Source of the DNA: Herbaspirillum aquaticum
GTDB taxonomy: Bacteria > Pseudomonadota > Gammaproteobacteria > Burkholderiales > Burkholderiaceae_D
Direction: 5' to 3'
DNA length: 64,000 nt
Assembly: GCF_002213425.1 (NCBI RefSeq)
Contig: NZ_NJGV01000002.1
Coordinates: 124,001 to 188,000, forward strand
Shown: positions 7,889 through 17,497 of the stretch, in pieces
How positions within the stretch are numbered: the stretch's first letter is position 1
Layout of the letters: the number at the start of each line of letters is the position of its first letter
Notes under the pieces: model-generated
What the model was told of the DNA's origin: nothing
The model's input: the letters and a program-made list of their open reading frames with translations, nothing else
Databases searched by the model: none
Program-made: the position numbers and the translations under genes

Positions 7889-9160
7889 ATGAGTTTTCAG
7901 CAAGGTCTGAGCGGACTGAACGGCGCAGCCAAGAGCCTGGACGTCATCGGTAATAACGTGTCCAACGCCAGCACGGTGGGTTTCAAGCAGTCGCAGACGC
8001 AGTTTGCCGACATGTATGCCAACTCCATGAACCGCTCCGGCAATTCGCCGGTGGGCATCGGCGTGACCGTGGCCAACGTGGCGCAACAGTTCACCCAGGG
8101 CAACATCACTTCTTCGGCCAACCCGCTGGATATCGCCATCAATGGTGACGGTTTCTTCCAGGTGGCTGCTTCGCTGGACAACAAGTCGCCGATGTACGGC
8201 CGCAATGGCCAGTTCCAGCTGGACAAGAACGGCTACATCGTCAACCCCAGCATGAACGGTGCCTACCTGATGGGCTGGGCGGCGGGCGCATCGGGTGGTG
8301 ATCCGACTGCATTGCAGATCGATACCTCGGCCATCCCGGCGACCCCGACCACGACCATCACCACCAAGGTCAACCTGGATTCCCGCGTGACCGCGATTCC
8401 TGCGACGACCGTGTTCGACGCCAACGATCCGACCACCTACAACAATTCGACCGGCGTCACCATCTATGACAGCCTGGGCAATCCGTACAGCGTGCAGACT
8501 TATTACTCGAAGGCTGCACCGACCGGAACGCCGCCGACGACGACCTGGACCGTCTATGCCAAGGTCGACAGCACCACGCTGACCAGCGGTACGCCTGCAG
8601 CTCCCTTGGCCGTGGGCACCATGACCTTCGATGCCACCGGTGCGCTGACCTCGACCACCGGCCTGACGCTGAGCACCGCCACCCTGGGGACGGTGGTCAA
8701 GGCCGGCGGCGTGTTCGCCAACCCGATCAACATCTCCTACGCCGGCTCGACCCAAACCGGCTCGGCCTTCGTCAACCTGGCGCAGAGCCAGAACGGCATG
8801 CCGCCAGGTACCCTGTCGAGCTTCTCGATCGACAAGGACGGCAGCATCATCGGTTCCTACAGCAACCAGCAGACCAAGAACTTGGGCACCGTGGTGCTGG
8901 TGAACTTCGCCAACCCGAATGGCCTGCAGCCGCTGGGCAACAACCTCTACCAGGCCACCGGTGCTGCCGGTAGCCCGCTGGTGGGCAAGCCGACCACGGG
9001 TACCTTCGGCACCCTGCAGGCGCGCGCGGTGGAAGACTCCAACGTCGACCTGACTGCCGAGCTGGTCAACATGATCGTGGCCCAGCGTGTCTACCAGGCC
9101 AACTCGCAGACCATCAAGGTGCAGGATACCGTGCTGCAGACCCTGGTCAGCCTGCGATAA
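7889..9160 (+). CDS. flgE: Flagellar hook protein FlgE
   Basis: The 423-residue hook subunit. The N terminus has the rod-hook motif (FQQGLSGLNGAAKSLDVIGNN, then SNASTVGFKQSQTQFADMYA), and the C terminus ends with the axial helix NVDLTAELVNMIVAQRVYQANSQ. The central part is Thr/Ala-rich and exposed. Length is close to other hook proteins. A ribosome site AAGGGG precedes the ATG. Confidence 0.97.
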   Translation: MSFQQGLSGLNGAAKSLDVIGNNVSNASTVGFKQSQTQFADMYANSMNRSGNSPVGIGVTVANVAQQFTQGNITSSANPLDIAINGDGFFQVAASLDNKSPMYGRNGQFQLDKNGYIVNPSMNGAYLMGWAAGASGGDPTALQIDTSAIPATPTTTITTKVNLDSRVTAIPATTVFDANDPTTYNNSTGVTIYDSLGNPYSVQTYYSKAAPTGTPPTTTWTVYAKVDSTTLTSGTPAAPLAVGTMTFDATGALTSTTGLTLSTATLGTVVKAGGVFANPINISYAGSTQTGSAFVNLAQSQNGMPPGTLSSFSIDKDGSIIGSYSNQQTKNLGTVVLVNFANPNGLQPLGNNLYQATGAAGSPLVGKPTTGTFGTLQARAVEDSNVDLTAELVNMIVAQRVYQANSQTIKVQDTVLQTLVSLR

Positions 9161-9271
9161 CAAGTTGTATCCGGCGCGCCGTAGGGCGCGCCTGTTCCAA
9201 GGTTGCCGGCGTCGCCGGCGGCCGGTTTCAACCGGGGGTGCCAGGGATGGGTGCCGCCACTAAGGGGTGAT

Positions 9272-10009
9272 ATGGATCGTCTGGTCTATACAGCGATGTC
9301 GGGCGCCAAGCACACGCTTGAGCAACAAGCCAGCGCCAGCAACAACCTGGCCAATGCCACGACCACGGGTTTTCGCGCCCAATTGAATACCTTCCGTTCG
9401 GCACCGGTGGTGGGCGAGGGCTTGCCCACGCGCGCCTTCGTGGTGGATTCCACGGCAGGCAGTGATTTCTCGCAGGGTCCGATCCAGGATACCGGCCGCG
9501 CGCTGGATGTAGCGGTGCAGGGCCGTGGCTGGATCGCGGTGCAGACCGCCGACGGCGGCGAAGCCTACACCCGCAACGGCAGTTTCAAGATCAACGAGAA
9601 CGGCATCCTGCAGACCCAGAACGGCCAGTCCGTGCAGGGTGACGGCGGTCCGATCACCATTCCGCCCGATACCACCGTGGCCATCGCGGCCGACGGCACG
9701 GTGTCGTCGATCCCGACCAACGGCATTCCCAATGCGGTTAACGTGCTGGGCCGCATCAAGCTGGTCAACCCGGACGAAAAGAACCTCAAACGCGGCGACG
9801 ACGGCCTGTTCCGCACCATCACCGGTGCCGCCCAGCCCGATGCCAACGTGCGCCTGGCCAGCGGTGCGCTCGAAGGCAGCAATGTGAATGTGGTGGAGGC
9901 GATGGTCAACATGATCAACCTGTCGCGCCAGTTCGAAATGAACATGAAAGTGATCCAGACCGCCGAAAGCGATTCGACCAAGGCGACCTCGATCCTCTCG
10001 CTGTCTTGA
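9272..10009 (+). CDS. flgF: Flagellar proximal rod protein FlgF
   Basis: A 245-residue rod protein. The reading frame opens 23 codons earlier, but the ATG at 9272 follows AAGGGGTGAT and gives the family start MDRLVYTAMSGAKHTLEQQA. It then shows SNNLANATTTGFRAQLNTF, and a C-terminal NVNVVEAMVNMINLSRQFEM helix. It lies between the hook gene and flgG, as in most operons of this kind. The 111-base gap after flgE holds a GC-rich imperfect hairpin (GGCGCGCC type) near 9172-9190. Confidence 0.95.
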   Translation: MDRLVYTAMSGAKHTLEQQASASNNLANATTTGFRAQLNTFRSAPVVGEGLPTRAFVVDSTAGSDFSQGPIQDTGRALDVAVQGRGWIAVQTADGGEAYTRNGSFKINENGILQTQNGQSVQGDGGPITIPPDTTVAIAADGTVSSIPTNGIPNAVNVLGRIKLVNPDEKNLKRGDDGLFRTITGAAQPDANVRLASGALEGSNVNVVEAMVNMINLSRQFEMNMKVIQTAESDSTKATSILSLS

Positions 10010-10074
10010 TGCTGTCCACGCACCTGACCTCAACGATGCACCTGCAGCGCAAGCGCTGATTACCGGAGAAACAA

Positions 10075-10857
10075 ATGATTCGTTCCCTGTGGATTTCCAA
10101 GACCGGCCTGGATGCGCAACAGACGCAACTGGACGTGATCTCCAACAACCTGGCCAACGTCAGCACCAACGGTTTCAAGCGTTCGCGCGCCGTCTTCGAA
10201 GACCTGCTGTACCAGACCGTGCGCCAGCCTGGTGCACAGTCCTCGCAGCAGACGCAATTGCCCTCGGGCCTGCAGATCGGTACCGGCGTGCGCCCGGTGG
10301 CCACCGAACGCATCTTCACCCAAGGCAACGTCAACCAGACCAACAATGACAAGGACCTGGCGATCCAGGGCAATGGCTTCTTCCAGATCCTGCTGCCGGA
10401 CGGCACCACCGCCTATACCCGCGACGGTTCCTTCCAGACCGACAGCCAAGGCCAGATGGTGACCTCCAGCGGCTACACCCTGCAGCCGCCGATCACCATT
10501 CCGCTCAACACCACCAAGCTCAGCGTGGGCCGTGACGGCACCGTCTCGATCATGCAGGCCGGCTCGACCGCCACCACCCAGATCGGCACCATCCAGGTCG
10601 CCACCTTCATCAACCCGGCTGGCCTGGAAAGCCGTGGCGAGAACCTGTACGTGGAAACCGCCGCTTCCGGCACCCCGAACCCGAACACCCCGGGCACCAA
10701 CGGCGCCGGTGCGCTCTGGCAGGGTTACGTCGAGACCTCCAACGTGAACGTAGTGGAAGAGCTGGTCAACATGATCCAGACCCAGCGCGCCTACGAAATC
10801 AACAGCAAGGCCATCACTACGTCCGACCAGATGCTGGCCAAGATTTCGCAGCTGTAA
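10075..10857 (+). CDS. flgG: Flagellar distal rod protein FlgG
   Basis: The 260-residue distal rod subunit, the standard size for FlgG. Diagnostic stretches are [20 protein letters not shown] at the start, the [21 protein letters not shown] segment, the [20 protein letters not shown] core and the C-terminal [20 protein letters not shown] helix. It is among the most conserved proteins of the operon. An AGGAG-like CGGAGA site precedes the ATG. Confidence 0.98.
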   Translation: MIRSLWISKTGLDAQQTQLDVISNNLANVSTNGFKRSRAVFEDLLYQTVRQPGAQSSQQTQLPSGLQIGTGVRPVATERIFTQGNVNQTNNDKDLAIQGNGFFQILLPDGTTAYTRDGSFQTDSQGQMVTSSGYTLQPPITIPLNTTKLSVGRDGTVSIMQAGSTATTQIGTIQVATFINPAGLESRGENLYVETAASGTPNPNTPGTNGAGALWQGYVETSNVNVVEELVNMIQTQRAYEINSKAITTSDQMLAKISQL

Positions 10858-10914
10858 TGCAGTCGTGAAGTGGTTTTTGAACAAGGCAGTCGGTAGCAGA
10901 AGAAGGACGAGGCA

Positions 10915-11577
10915 ATGATGAAGAGCATGCTGAAATTGGCCACCATCGCGGGCGTGTTGAGCGTCACCGCTTGCACCACCGTGCCGGACAGTATCGTGAC
11001 CGGGCCCAAGACGGCGCGTCCGCAACCGGCGTCCTATGCGCCCCCGACCTCCGGTGCGATCTTCCAGTCGGCGGTGTACCGCCCCCTGCTGGAGGATCGC
11101 CGTGCGCGCCTGGTGGGGGACACCATCACCATCGTCATCAACGAAAAGACCAGTGCCGGCAAGTCCGCCGGCAGCTCGGCCAGCAAGACGGGCGCAGTGG
11201 CCTCGCCCGCACCGACCATCTTTGGCACCACCATCAAGGAGTTGTCGGCCACCGGCAGCTCGTCCTCCAAGTTCGAGGACAAGGGCGCCACCAGCTCCAG
11301 CAATACCTTCACCGGCACCATCGGTGTCACCGTGGTGGAAGTGCTCCCCAACGGCAACCTGGTGGTCTCGGGTGAAAAGCAGGTGGCGCTGGACAAGGGC
11401 GTGGAATATGTCCGCTTCTCCGGCACCGTCAGCCCCGACAACATCCAGACCGGCAACACCGTTTCCTCGACCCTGGTGGCCGATGCCAAGGTCGAATACC
11501 GTACCAACACCCGCGTGGACATGGCTGACTTCATGTCTTCGCTGGGCCGATTCTTCTTCAGCGTTTCTCCTTTCTGA
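10915..11577 (+). CDS. flgH: Flagellar L-ring lipoprotein FlgH
   Basis: A 220-residue outer-membrane lipoprotein that forms the L ring, the outer-membrane bushing for the rod. A signal peptide ends in a lipobox-like VTAC, with the acylated cysteine near residue 20. The body contains the conserved GDTITIVINEKTSAGKSAGS segment and the VVEVLPNGNLVVSGEKQ block, and ends with the FFFSVSPF strand. Two adjacent ATG codons begin the frame; either fits. The stop TGA overlaps an ATG that would begin flgI early. Confidence 0.96.
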   Translation: MMKSMLKLATIAGVLSVTACTTVPDSIVTGPKTARPQPASYAPPTSGAIFQSAVYRPLLEDRRARLVGDTITIVINEKTSAGKSAGSSASKTGAVASPAPTIFGTTIKELSATGSSSSKFEDKGATSSSNTFTGTIGVTVVEVLPNGNLVVSGEKQVALDKGVEYVRFSGTVSPDNIQTGNTVSSTLVADAKVEYRTNTRVDMADFMSSLGRFFFSVSPF

Positions 11578-11591
11578 TGTGGAGTAGTGCA

Positions 11592-12746
11592 ATGACCCGG
11601 AAAGGATTTTTCGCCATGGACATGATCAGGATGGGCAGCAAGCTGCTGTCGGCAGCTGCCGTGGCGGCGCTGTGCCTGGCGGCGGCTGCGCCGGCCAACG
11701 CCGAGCGCCTCAAGGACCTGGCCAGCATCCAGGGCGTGCGCCAGAACCAGCTGGTCGGCTACGGCCTGGTCGTGGGCCTCGACGGCAGCGGTGACCAGAC
11801 CACCCAGACTCCCTTTACGGTGCAGAGCGTCATCAGCATGCTGCAGCAGCTGGGCGTGAACGTGCCTACCGGCACCAGCAGCAACATGCAGTTGAAGAAC
11901 GTGGCCGCCGCGATGGTGACGGCCACCTTGCCGGCCTTCGCGCAGCCGGGCCAGCTGATCGACGTGACCGTTTCTTCCATCGGCAATGCCAAGAGCATCC
12001 GTGGCGGTACGCTGCTGATGGCACCCTTGAAAGGTGCTGACGGCCAGATCTACGCCATCGCCCAGGGCAACATCGTGGTCGGCGGTGCGGGCGGTTCGGC
12101 AGCAGGCAGCAGCACCGTCATCAACCAGCTGTCGGCCGGCCGCATTTCGGGCGGTGCGACCGTGGAACGGGCCGTGCCCAGCTCGCTCGGCGGCGGCGAC
12201 ATGGTCATGCTGGAACTGAACGACAATGATTTCTCGACCGCCAGCCGGGTGGTCGATGCGCTCAACAAGCGTTTCGGCAATGACACCGCCGTGGCCCAGG
12301 ATGGTCGCGTCATTCGCGTACGTGCACCGATTTCCAGCGGCGACCGGGTGGCCTTCCTCGGTGCCCTGGAAAACGTCGATGTCACCCCCGGCAAGCTGGC
12401 CGCCAAGGTGATCCTGAATGCCCGTACCGGCTCGGTGGTGATGAACCAGAGTGTCATGCTCGATACCTGCGCGGTGTCGCACGGCAACCTGTCGGTGGTG
12501 ATCCAGGCCGACAATGCGGTCAGCCAGCCCAATGCCCTGGCTGGTGGCCAGACGGCCGGCGTGCAGAATGCCCAGGTGTCGATCAACAAGGAGCCAGGCA
12601 AGGTCATGCTGTTGAAGGGCGGGGCCTCGCTGTCCGACGTAGTCAAGGCGCTCAATGCCATCGGCGCCACGCCCCAGGACTTGCTGGCGATCCTGCAGGC
12701 CATGAAGGCCGCCGGTTCCCTGCGTGCCGAACTCGAAGTGATCTGA
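11592..12746 (+). CDS. flgI: Flagellar P-ring protein FlgI
   Basis: The periplasmic P-ring subunit, 384 residues with its signal peptide. GGAG (11581-11584) at seven bases supports the ATG at 11592 rather than the one at 11577 that overlaps flgH; an ATG at 11616 is also possible. A hydrophobic signal sequence ends at PANAERLKDLA. Family landmarks are IQGVRQNQLVGYGLVVGLDG, the TPFTVQSVISMLQQLGV block and the C-terminal GGASLSDVVKALNAIGATPQ. Export is by Sec, with help from FlgA. Confidence 0.96.
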   Translation: MTRKGFFAMDMIRMGSKLLSAAAVAALCLAAAAPANAERLKDLASIQGVRQNQLVGYGLVVGLDGSGDQTTQTPFTVQSVISMLQQLGVNVPTGTSSNMQLKNVAAAMVTATLPAFAQPGQLIDVTVSSIGNAKSIRGGTLLMAPLKGADGQIYAIAQGNIVVGGAGGSAAGSSTVINQLSAGRISGGATVERAVPSSLGGGDMVMLELNDNDFSTASRVVDALNKRFGNDTAVAQDGRVIRVRAPISSGDRVAFLGALENVDVTPGKLAAKVILNARTGSVVMNQSVMLDTCAVSHGNLSVVIQADNAVSQPNALAGGQTAGVQNAQVSINKEPGKVMLLKGGASLSDVVKALNAIGATPQDLLAILQAMKAAGSLRAELEVI

Positions 12747-12792
12747 CGCTCCGGGCCGATCCAACTTCCAACGCATTCCACCAAGGTCATCC

Positions 12793-13764
12793 ATGCTCAA
12801 CAAGATCAACCCATCCAATCCGACCGAGAGTCTGGCTGTCGATGCGAATGGGCTGAACGGCCTGCGCGAGGCTGCCAAACAGAACTCGCCGGAGTCCATC
12901 AAGGGGGCCGCCAAGCAGTTCGAGGCGTTGTTCCTGAACATGGTGATGAAGAGCATGCGTGATGCCACCCCGCAAAATGGCCCGTTCGACAACGAGCAGA
13001 CCAAGATGTTTACCTCCATGCTCGACCAGCAGCTCAGCCAGAGCCTGGCCCAGCGCGGAGTGGGCCTGGCCGATGTGCTCACGCGCCAGCTCTCGGCTTC
13101 GCTGCCCAAGAAGCTGCCCGATGCGCAGGACCTGGAGGGTAATCCGACGCCGGGCGAAGAAGGTCTGCCGATGGGCATTCCGCTGGTCAAGGACATGAGC
13201 GACGCCGACCGTGCCAAGTTCATCCAGAGCTTCGCCAGCCAGCAGGCCGCGGAGGGTACCGACCAGGATGGCCGCAACAAGCAGCGCCGCAACTCCAACA
13301 AGCCGGCCCACGTGGAAGCGTTCCAGAATCGCCTGCAGGCCGATGCGGAAATGGCCAGCAAGATCACCGGCATTCCCGCCAAGTTCATGCTGGCCCAGGC
13401 CGCGCTGGAAACCGGCTGGGGCAAGAAGGAAATCGTTACCCGTGACGGCCGTTCGGCGCACAACCTGTTCGGTATCAAGGCCACCGGCAACTGGACCGGC
13501 AAGGTGGTCGAGGCCACCACCATCGAATACATCAACGGCAAGCCGCAGAAGCGCGTGGAGAAATTCCGCGCCTACGATTCCTATGCCGATGCCTTCAAGG
13601 ACTACGCCAACTTGCTGCGCAGCAATCCGCGCTACGAGAAGGTGCTGGCCAGCGCCCAGGATGCCCATGGCTTCGCCTACGGGCTGCAGCGTGCCGGCTA
13701 CGCCACCGATCCGCACTATGCGGAAAAGCTGTCGCGCATCATCCGCCAGTCGCTCTCGGCCTGA
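12793..13764 (+). CDS. flgJ: Rod-cap and peptidoglycan hydrolase FlgJ
   Basis: A 323-residue two-domain protein. The N-terminal rod-cap domain (about residues 30-100) has the KQFEALFLNMVMKSMRDA motif. After a Lys/Arg/Asn-rich linker near 160-172, a glucosaminidase-type lysozyme-fold domain begins; it holds the likely catalytic glutamate in AALETGWG (Glu206) and a HNLFGIKATGNWTGK segment. The domain opens the peptidoglycan layer for the rod. Presence of both domains fits beta- and gammaproteobacterial FlgJ. Confidence 0.96.
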   Translation: MLNKINPSNPTESLAVDANGLNGLREAAKQNSPESIKGAAKQFEALFLNMVMKSMRDATPQNGPFDNEQTKMFTSMLDQQLSQSLAQRGVGLADVLTRQLSASLPKKLPDAQDLEGNPTPGEEGLPMGIPLVKDMSDADRAKFIQSFASQQAAEGTDQDGRNKQRRNSNKPAHVEAFQNRLQADAEMASKITGIPAKFMLAQAALETGWGKKEIVTRDGRSAHNLFGIKATGNWTGKVVEATTIEYINGKPQKRVEKFRAYDSYADAFKDYANLLRSNPRYEKVLASAQDAHGFAYGLQRAGYATDPHYAEKLSRIIRQSLSA

Positions 13765-13840
13765 TCCTGCCTCGCCAAGGGGCGGGAAGGGCTGGCAAGC
13801 TCATCGGTTCCGGCCGGAAACAAATTTGGCCCGGATCCTC

Positions 13841-13867
13841 TAAAGTTTTGGTCAATCCTGCCGTTGA
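13841..13867 (+). promoter_or_regulatory. Sigma-28 (FliA) promoter of flgK-flgL
   Basis: TAAAGTTT, 11 bases, GCCGTTGA: the -35 is 8/8 and the -10 is 6/8 against GCCGATAA. It sits 42 bases upstream of the flgK ATG in the 145-base flgJ-flgK gap. flgKL therefore likely receives both readthrough from the rod-hook operon and late transcription. Confidence 0.85.
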
Positions 13868-13909
13868 CTTGGTTATTCCGCTAAAAGCTTTCAGGGACGA
13901 CAACCTAGC

Positions 13910-16231
13910 ATGGCAACTAACATCTTCAGTATCGGGCAAAGCGCGTTGCAGGCGGCCATGGCGGCGCAAGCCACCACCAGCCACAACATCTCCAACGCCA
14001 CCACTCCCGGCTACAACCGCCAGGAAGTCGTGCAAAGCTCGGCCGGCGGCATCAACTACGGCTACGGCTTCGTCGGCCAAGGTGCCCAGGTTACCCAGAT
14101 CAAGCGCATCTACAACGATTTCCTGACCAAGCAGGCGCTGGCTTCGCAGAGCTCGGCCAGCTCGCTGGATTCGTATTACGCGCAGATCTCGCAGATCAAC
14201 AACATGGTGGCCGACACCAAGGCGGGCCTGTCGCCGGCCTTGCAGGACTTCTTTGCGGCCATCCAGAACCTGGCCTCCAACCCGAATACCCAGGCCTCGC
14301 GCCAGTCGGTGCTGTCGCAGGCCTCGACCCTGGTGGCACGCGTGTCGAGCATCAACGACCAGCTCCAGCAGAGCAGCGCTGCCGTCAACAGCCAGATCAC
14401 CTCGACCGTCACCAGCATCAACTCCTACGCGCAACAGATCGCCAAGCTGAACCAGGCCATCGTCAGCGCCGTGGGCAGTGGTGGCGGGCAGCAGCCCAAT
14501 GACTTGCTGGACCAGCGCGACCAGCTGGTGGCCGAACTCAACAAGTACGTCAAGATCACCACCGTGCCCCAGGATTCGGGCGCAGTGAGCGTGTTCATCG
14601 GTACCGGCCAGTCGCTGGTGACGGGTGACCAGATCACGCAACTGACCGTGACCAATTCGCCCACCGACGTCTCGCGCCTGCAGGTCGGCCAGGTGCTGCC
14701 GGGTGGCGGCACGGCGACCATCCCGGACAGCTTCTTCTATGATGGCGGTAGCCTCGGCGGCTTGCTGAAGTACCGCAGCGAGACCCTGGATCCGACCCAG
14801 AATGCCTTGGGCCGCATTGCCATTGCCATGGGCACGGCGTTCAACCAGCAGCAAAAGCTGGGCCTGGACCAGAACGGCAATCCCGGCACCAACATGTTCA
14901 ACGTCAGTTCGCCCAACCTGATCGGTTTCCCGACCAATACCGGCACGACCAACCTGACTACGACCATCTCCGACCCGTCGGCGCTGACCACCAGCGACTA
15001 CACGCTGAGCTATGACGGCACCAACTACACCTTCACGCGCCTGTCGGACAACACCAAGACCGTCAAGGTCGCTGGCGATTTTCCGGTCACGCTTGATGGC
15101 GTGACCTACTCCGACGGTGGCACCCCGGCTGGCGCGCCGACCATGGCCAGCGGCAACACCTACAAGATCCAGCCGACCGCCAACGGCGCAACGGCCTTCT
15201 CGCTGGCACTGAACAACACGCAATTGCTGGCTACGGCGGCACCGATCTCGACCTCCGCCAACGCGACCAACAACGTCAACGCCAGCACGCCGGCCACCAA
15301 TACCGGCAACGCGATCATTTCCAATACCTCGCTGGATCCGGCCACCTTCAAGCAGGGATCGTCGGTCTCGTTCACGGCATCGCTGAGCGGCGCGCAGGTG
15401 CAGCTGACGGCGGCATGGACGGGTGCGGCACCGGCACCGGCGGTGACCTTTACCAATCCGGATGGCACCACCGGTTCGGTCCCGGCAGGCACGGCCTTCA
15501 ACTACACGCCGGGCATGACCATCAGCAGCGGTGGGGTGACGTATGCCCTGACCGGCACCCCGTCGGTAGGCGACCAGTTCAACTTCGCTCCGGTGGCAGC
15601 CAACAAGGGCACGGCGACCATCAACGCCGGTTCGGTGACTGCGCCTTACCTGACCACGACCACGCCGCTGACCAAGCCCACCACGCTGACCTACAACACT
15701 GCGGCAGCACCTCCGGCATTCACCATTTCGCCGGCCGTGCCTGCCGGCGGCGGCACCATCACCCACAAGGATGGCACCACCACCGCCATCGCCGGTGGTG
15801 CGACCAGCCTGGCCTACACGGCAGGGGACACCTACGAGATCAGCGGCGTGAAGTTCCAGATCTCGGGCCAGCCCTCCAATGGCGACCAGTTCACCATTTC
15901 TGCCAATACCAACGCGACCTCGGACAACCGCAACGCGCTGGCCCTGGCCGGCCTGCAGACGGCCAACACCATCAATGGCACCAGCTTCCAGGGTTCCTAC
16001 TCGCAGCTGGTGGCCACCATCGGCAACAAGACCAACGAGATCAACGTCACCAATACGGCCGAAAAGACCCGGCTGACGGCGATCCAGACCCAGCAGCAGA
16101 CCGAGTCCGGCGTCAACCAGGACGAGGAACTGGCCAACATGATCCGCAACCAGCAGCAGTACCAGGCGGCGGCCAAGATCATCCAGGCCGCCAGCGACAT
16201 GATCAATGTCCTGCTCACCCTGGGCGGTTAA
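13910..16231 (+). CDS. flgK: Hook-filament junction protein 1 FlgK (long variant)
   Basis: A 773-residue FlgK, much longer than the roughly 550 residues of the enterobacterial protein. The N terminus is canonical (IFSIGQSALQAAMAAQATTS, then HNISNATTPGYNRQEV), as is the C-terminal axial helix (SGVNQDEELANMIRNQQQYQ). The extra length lies in the middle, about residues 330-690, which is Thr/Ala/Gly-rich and shows repeated strands such as TYEISGVKFQISGQPSNGDQF and the related VTYALTGTPSVGDQFNFAP. This is probably an added exposed domain. Its sigma-28 promoter and FlgN chaperone are in the window. Confidence 0.96.
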   Translation: MATNIFSIGQSALQAAMAAQATTSHNISNATTPGYNRQEVVQSSAGGINYGYGFVGQGAQVTQIKRIYNDFLTKQALASQSSASSLDSYYAQISQINNMVADTKAGLSPALQDFFAAIQNLASNPNTQASRQSVLSQASTLVARVSSINDQLQQSSAAVNSQITSTVTSINSYAQQIAKLNQAIVSAVGSGGGQQPNDLLDQRDQLVAELNKYVKITTVPQDSGAVSVFIGTGQSLVTGDQITQLTVTNSPTDVSRLQVGQVLPGGGTATIPDSFFYDGGSLGGLLKYRSETLDPTQNALGRIAIAMGTAFNQQQKLGLDQNGNPGTNMFNVSSPNLIGFPTNTGTTNLTTTISDPSALTTSDYTLSYDGTNYTFTRLSDNTKTVKVAGDFPVTLDGVTYSDGGTPAGAPTMASGNTYKIQPTANGATAFSLALNNTQLLATAAPISTSANATNNVNASTPATNTGNAIISNTSLDPATFKQGSSVSFTASLSGAQVQLTAAWTGAAPAPAVTFTNPDGTTGSVPAGTAFNYTPGMTISSGGVTYALTGTPSVGDQFNFAPVAANKGTATINAGSVTAPYLTTTTPLTKPTTLTYNTAAAPPAFTISPAVPAGGGTITHKDGTTTAIAGGATSLAYTAGDTYEISGVKFQISGQPSNGDQFTISANTNATSDNRNALALAGLQTANTINGTSFQGSYSQLVATIGNKTNEINVTNTAEKTRLTAIQTQQQTESGVNQDEELANMIRNQQQYQAAAKIIQAASDMINVLLTLGG

Positions 16232-16251
16232 TCAGTTAAAGGAAGAAGACC

Positions 16252-17385
16252 ATGCGTATCAGCACCCAGATGCTTTATCAGTCGAGCAACAACGACCTGA
16301 CCAGCATGCAGAGCCAGATCCTGAAGCTCACGCAGCAGGTGACGGCGCAGCAGAAGGTCTTGCTGCCCTCGGATGATCCGGTGGCCGCCGCCCGCGCCCT
16401 GGACATGACCCAGACCTCGGCCCTGAACGACCAGTTCAAGACCAATCGCCAGAACGCCAACAGCGCCCTGGCGACCGTGCAGGGTACCCTGGACAGCCTG
16501 ACCAACATGCTGACCAAGCTGAAGTCCAACGTCATCACGGCCGGCAATGCCTCGTATTCGAATGCCGAGCGCATCAACATGGCTTCCGAGATCAAGGGCA
16601 ACCTCAACGAAGTGCTGGGCTATGCCAATGCCCAGGACGGGCAGGGCAACTACATCTTCGCCGGTTTCAAGAGCACCACCCAGCCCTTCACCCTGGACGG
16701 CACTGGCGGCGTCACCTACAACGGTGACCAGGGCGCCATGACGCTGCAGGTGGACTCGACCCGCCAGATGGATATCAGCGCATCGGGCCAGACGGTGTTC
16801 CAGGGCAATGGCCAGGACATCTTCAAGACCATGACCAACATGATCAACATCTTGTCGGTGCCGGTCACGGAAGCTGCCAACAAGGCCGATGACGCCGCGG
16901 CCAACGCCTATGTCTATCCGGCCGGCAGCGGCCAGACCCCGATCGCCGCCTACAAGGCCGCCCAGGCCACCCTGGACGCCATGAAGCCGGACGATCCTGC
17001 CTACCAGGCGCAATTCACGTCCACGGCAGCATTGAAGCTGCAATCGGATGCGGCCAATGCGGCACGCACCCCGGTGGTGGGCAGCCAGGCAGCACTGGCG
17101 CGCAACCTGGCGCAGTTCAACACCCAGATCGATTCGCTGGCCAGCAGCGTCTCCACGGTGAAGGCCTCCATCGGCGCCCGCCAGAACGAACTGGACAACC
17201 TGGATGCAGCCGGTGAGGTCAACAAGGAAAACTACACCCAGACCATCAACAACCTGCTGGGCCGCAACCTGTCCGATACCAGCGAGCTGATCAGCGACCT
17301 GACCCTCAAGCAGACCTATTTGTCGGCTGCGCAGAAGGTCTTCGTCACTACCAGTGGCCTGACTCTGCTGAACTACCTGAAATAA
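16252..17385 (+). CDS. flgL: Hook-filament junction protein 3 FlgL
   Basis: A 377-residue flagellin-like junction protein that follows flgK by 20 bases. The N-terminal helix MRISTQMLYQSSNNDLTSMQ and the LPSDDPVAAARALDM segment are characteristic, as is the C-terminal coiled region ending in LTLKQTYLSAAQKVFVT. It forms the last junction ring below the filament. It shares the flgK promoter and is the final gene of the flg operon. Confidence 0.96.
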   Translation: MRISTQMLYQSSNNDLTSMQSQILKLTQQVTAQQKVLLPSDDPVAAARALDMTQTSALNDQFKTNRQNANSALATVQGTLDSLTNMLTKLKSNVITAGNASYSNAERINMASEIKGNLNEVLGYANAQDGQGNYIFAGFKSTTQPFTLDGTGGVTYNGDQGAMTLQVDSTRQMDISASGQTVFQGNGQDIFKTMTNMINILSVPVTEAANKADDAAANAYVYPAGSGQTPIAAYKAAQATLDAMKPDDPAYQAQFTSTAALKLQSDAANAARTPVVGSQAALARNLAQFNTQIDSLASSVSTVKASIGARQNELDNLDAAGEVNKENYTQTINNLLGRNLSDTSELISDLTLKQTYLSAAQKVFVTTSGLTLLNYLK

Positions 17386-17440
17386 TGAATTTCCTTTCAC
17401 GGCGACGGCGTTGCAGGCCGATCGCAGTGAAGGAAACGAC

Positions 17441-17470
17441 AAAAAGGCGAACCTCCGGGTTCGCCTTTTT
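17441..17470. terminator. Bidirectional terminator between flgL and the efflux operon
   Basis: AAAAAGGCGAACC, a short loop, then GGTTCGCCTTTTT. The perfect stem has A and T runs on its two sides, so it can end both the rightward flgL and the leftward efflux transcripts, which converge here. Confidence 0.9.
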
Positions 17471-17497
17471 GCTTGGTGCGCTGATGCGGTGCCGTCT

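Noticed and set aside
11034-13541. An 835-codon minus-strand open frame
   Set aside because: It lies opposite flgH, flgI and flgJ, which have strong family matches; the antisense protein has no family features.
13739-15766. A 675-codon minus-strand open frame opposite flgK
   Set aside because: Shadow of the Thr/Ala-rich FlgK coding region, with arginine- and glycine-rich low-complexity sequence.
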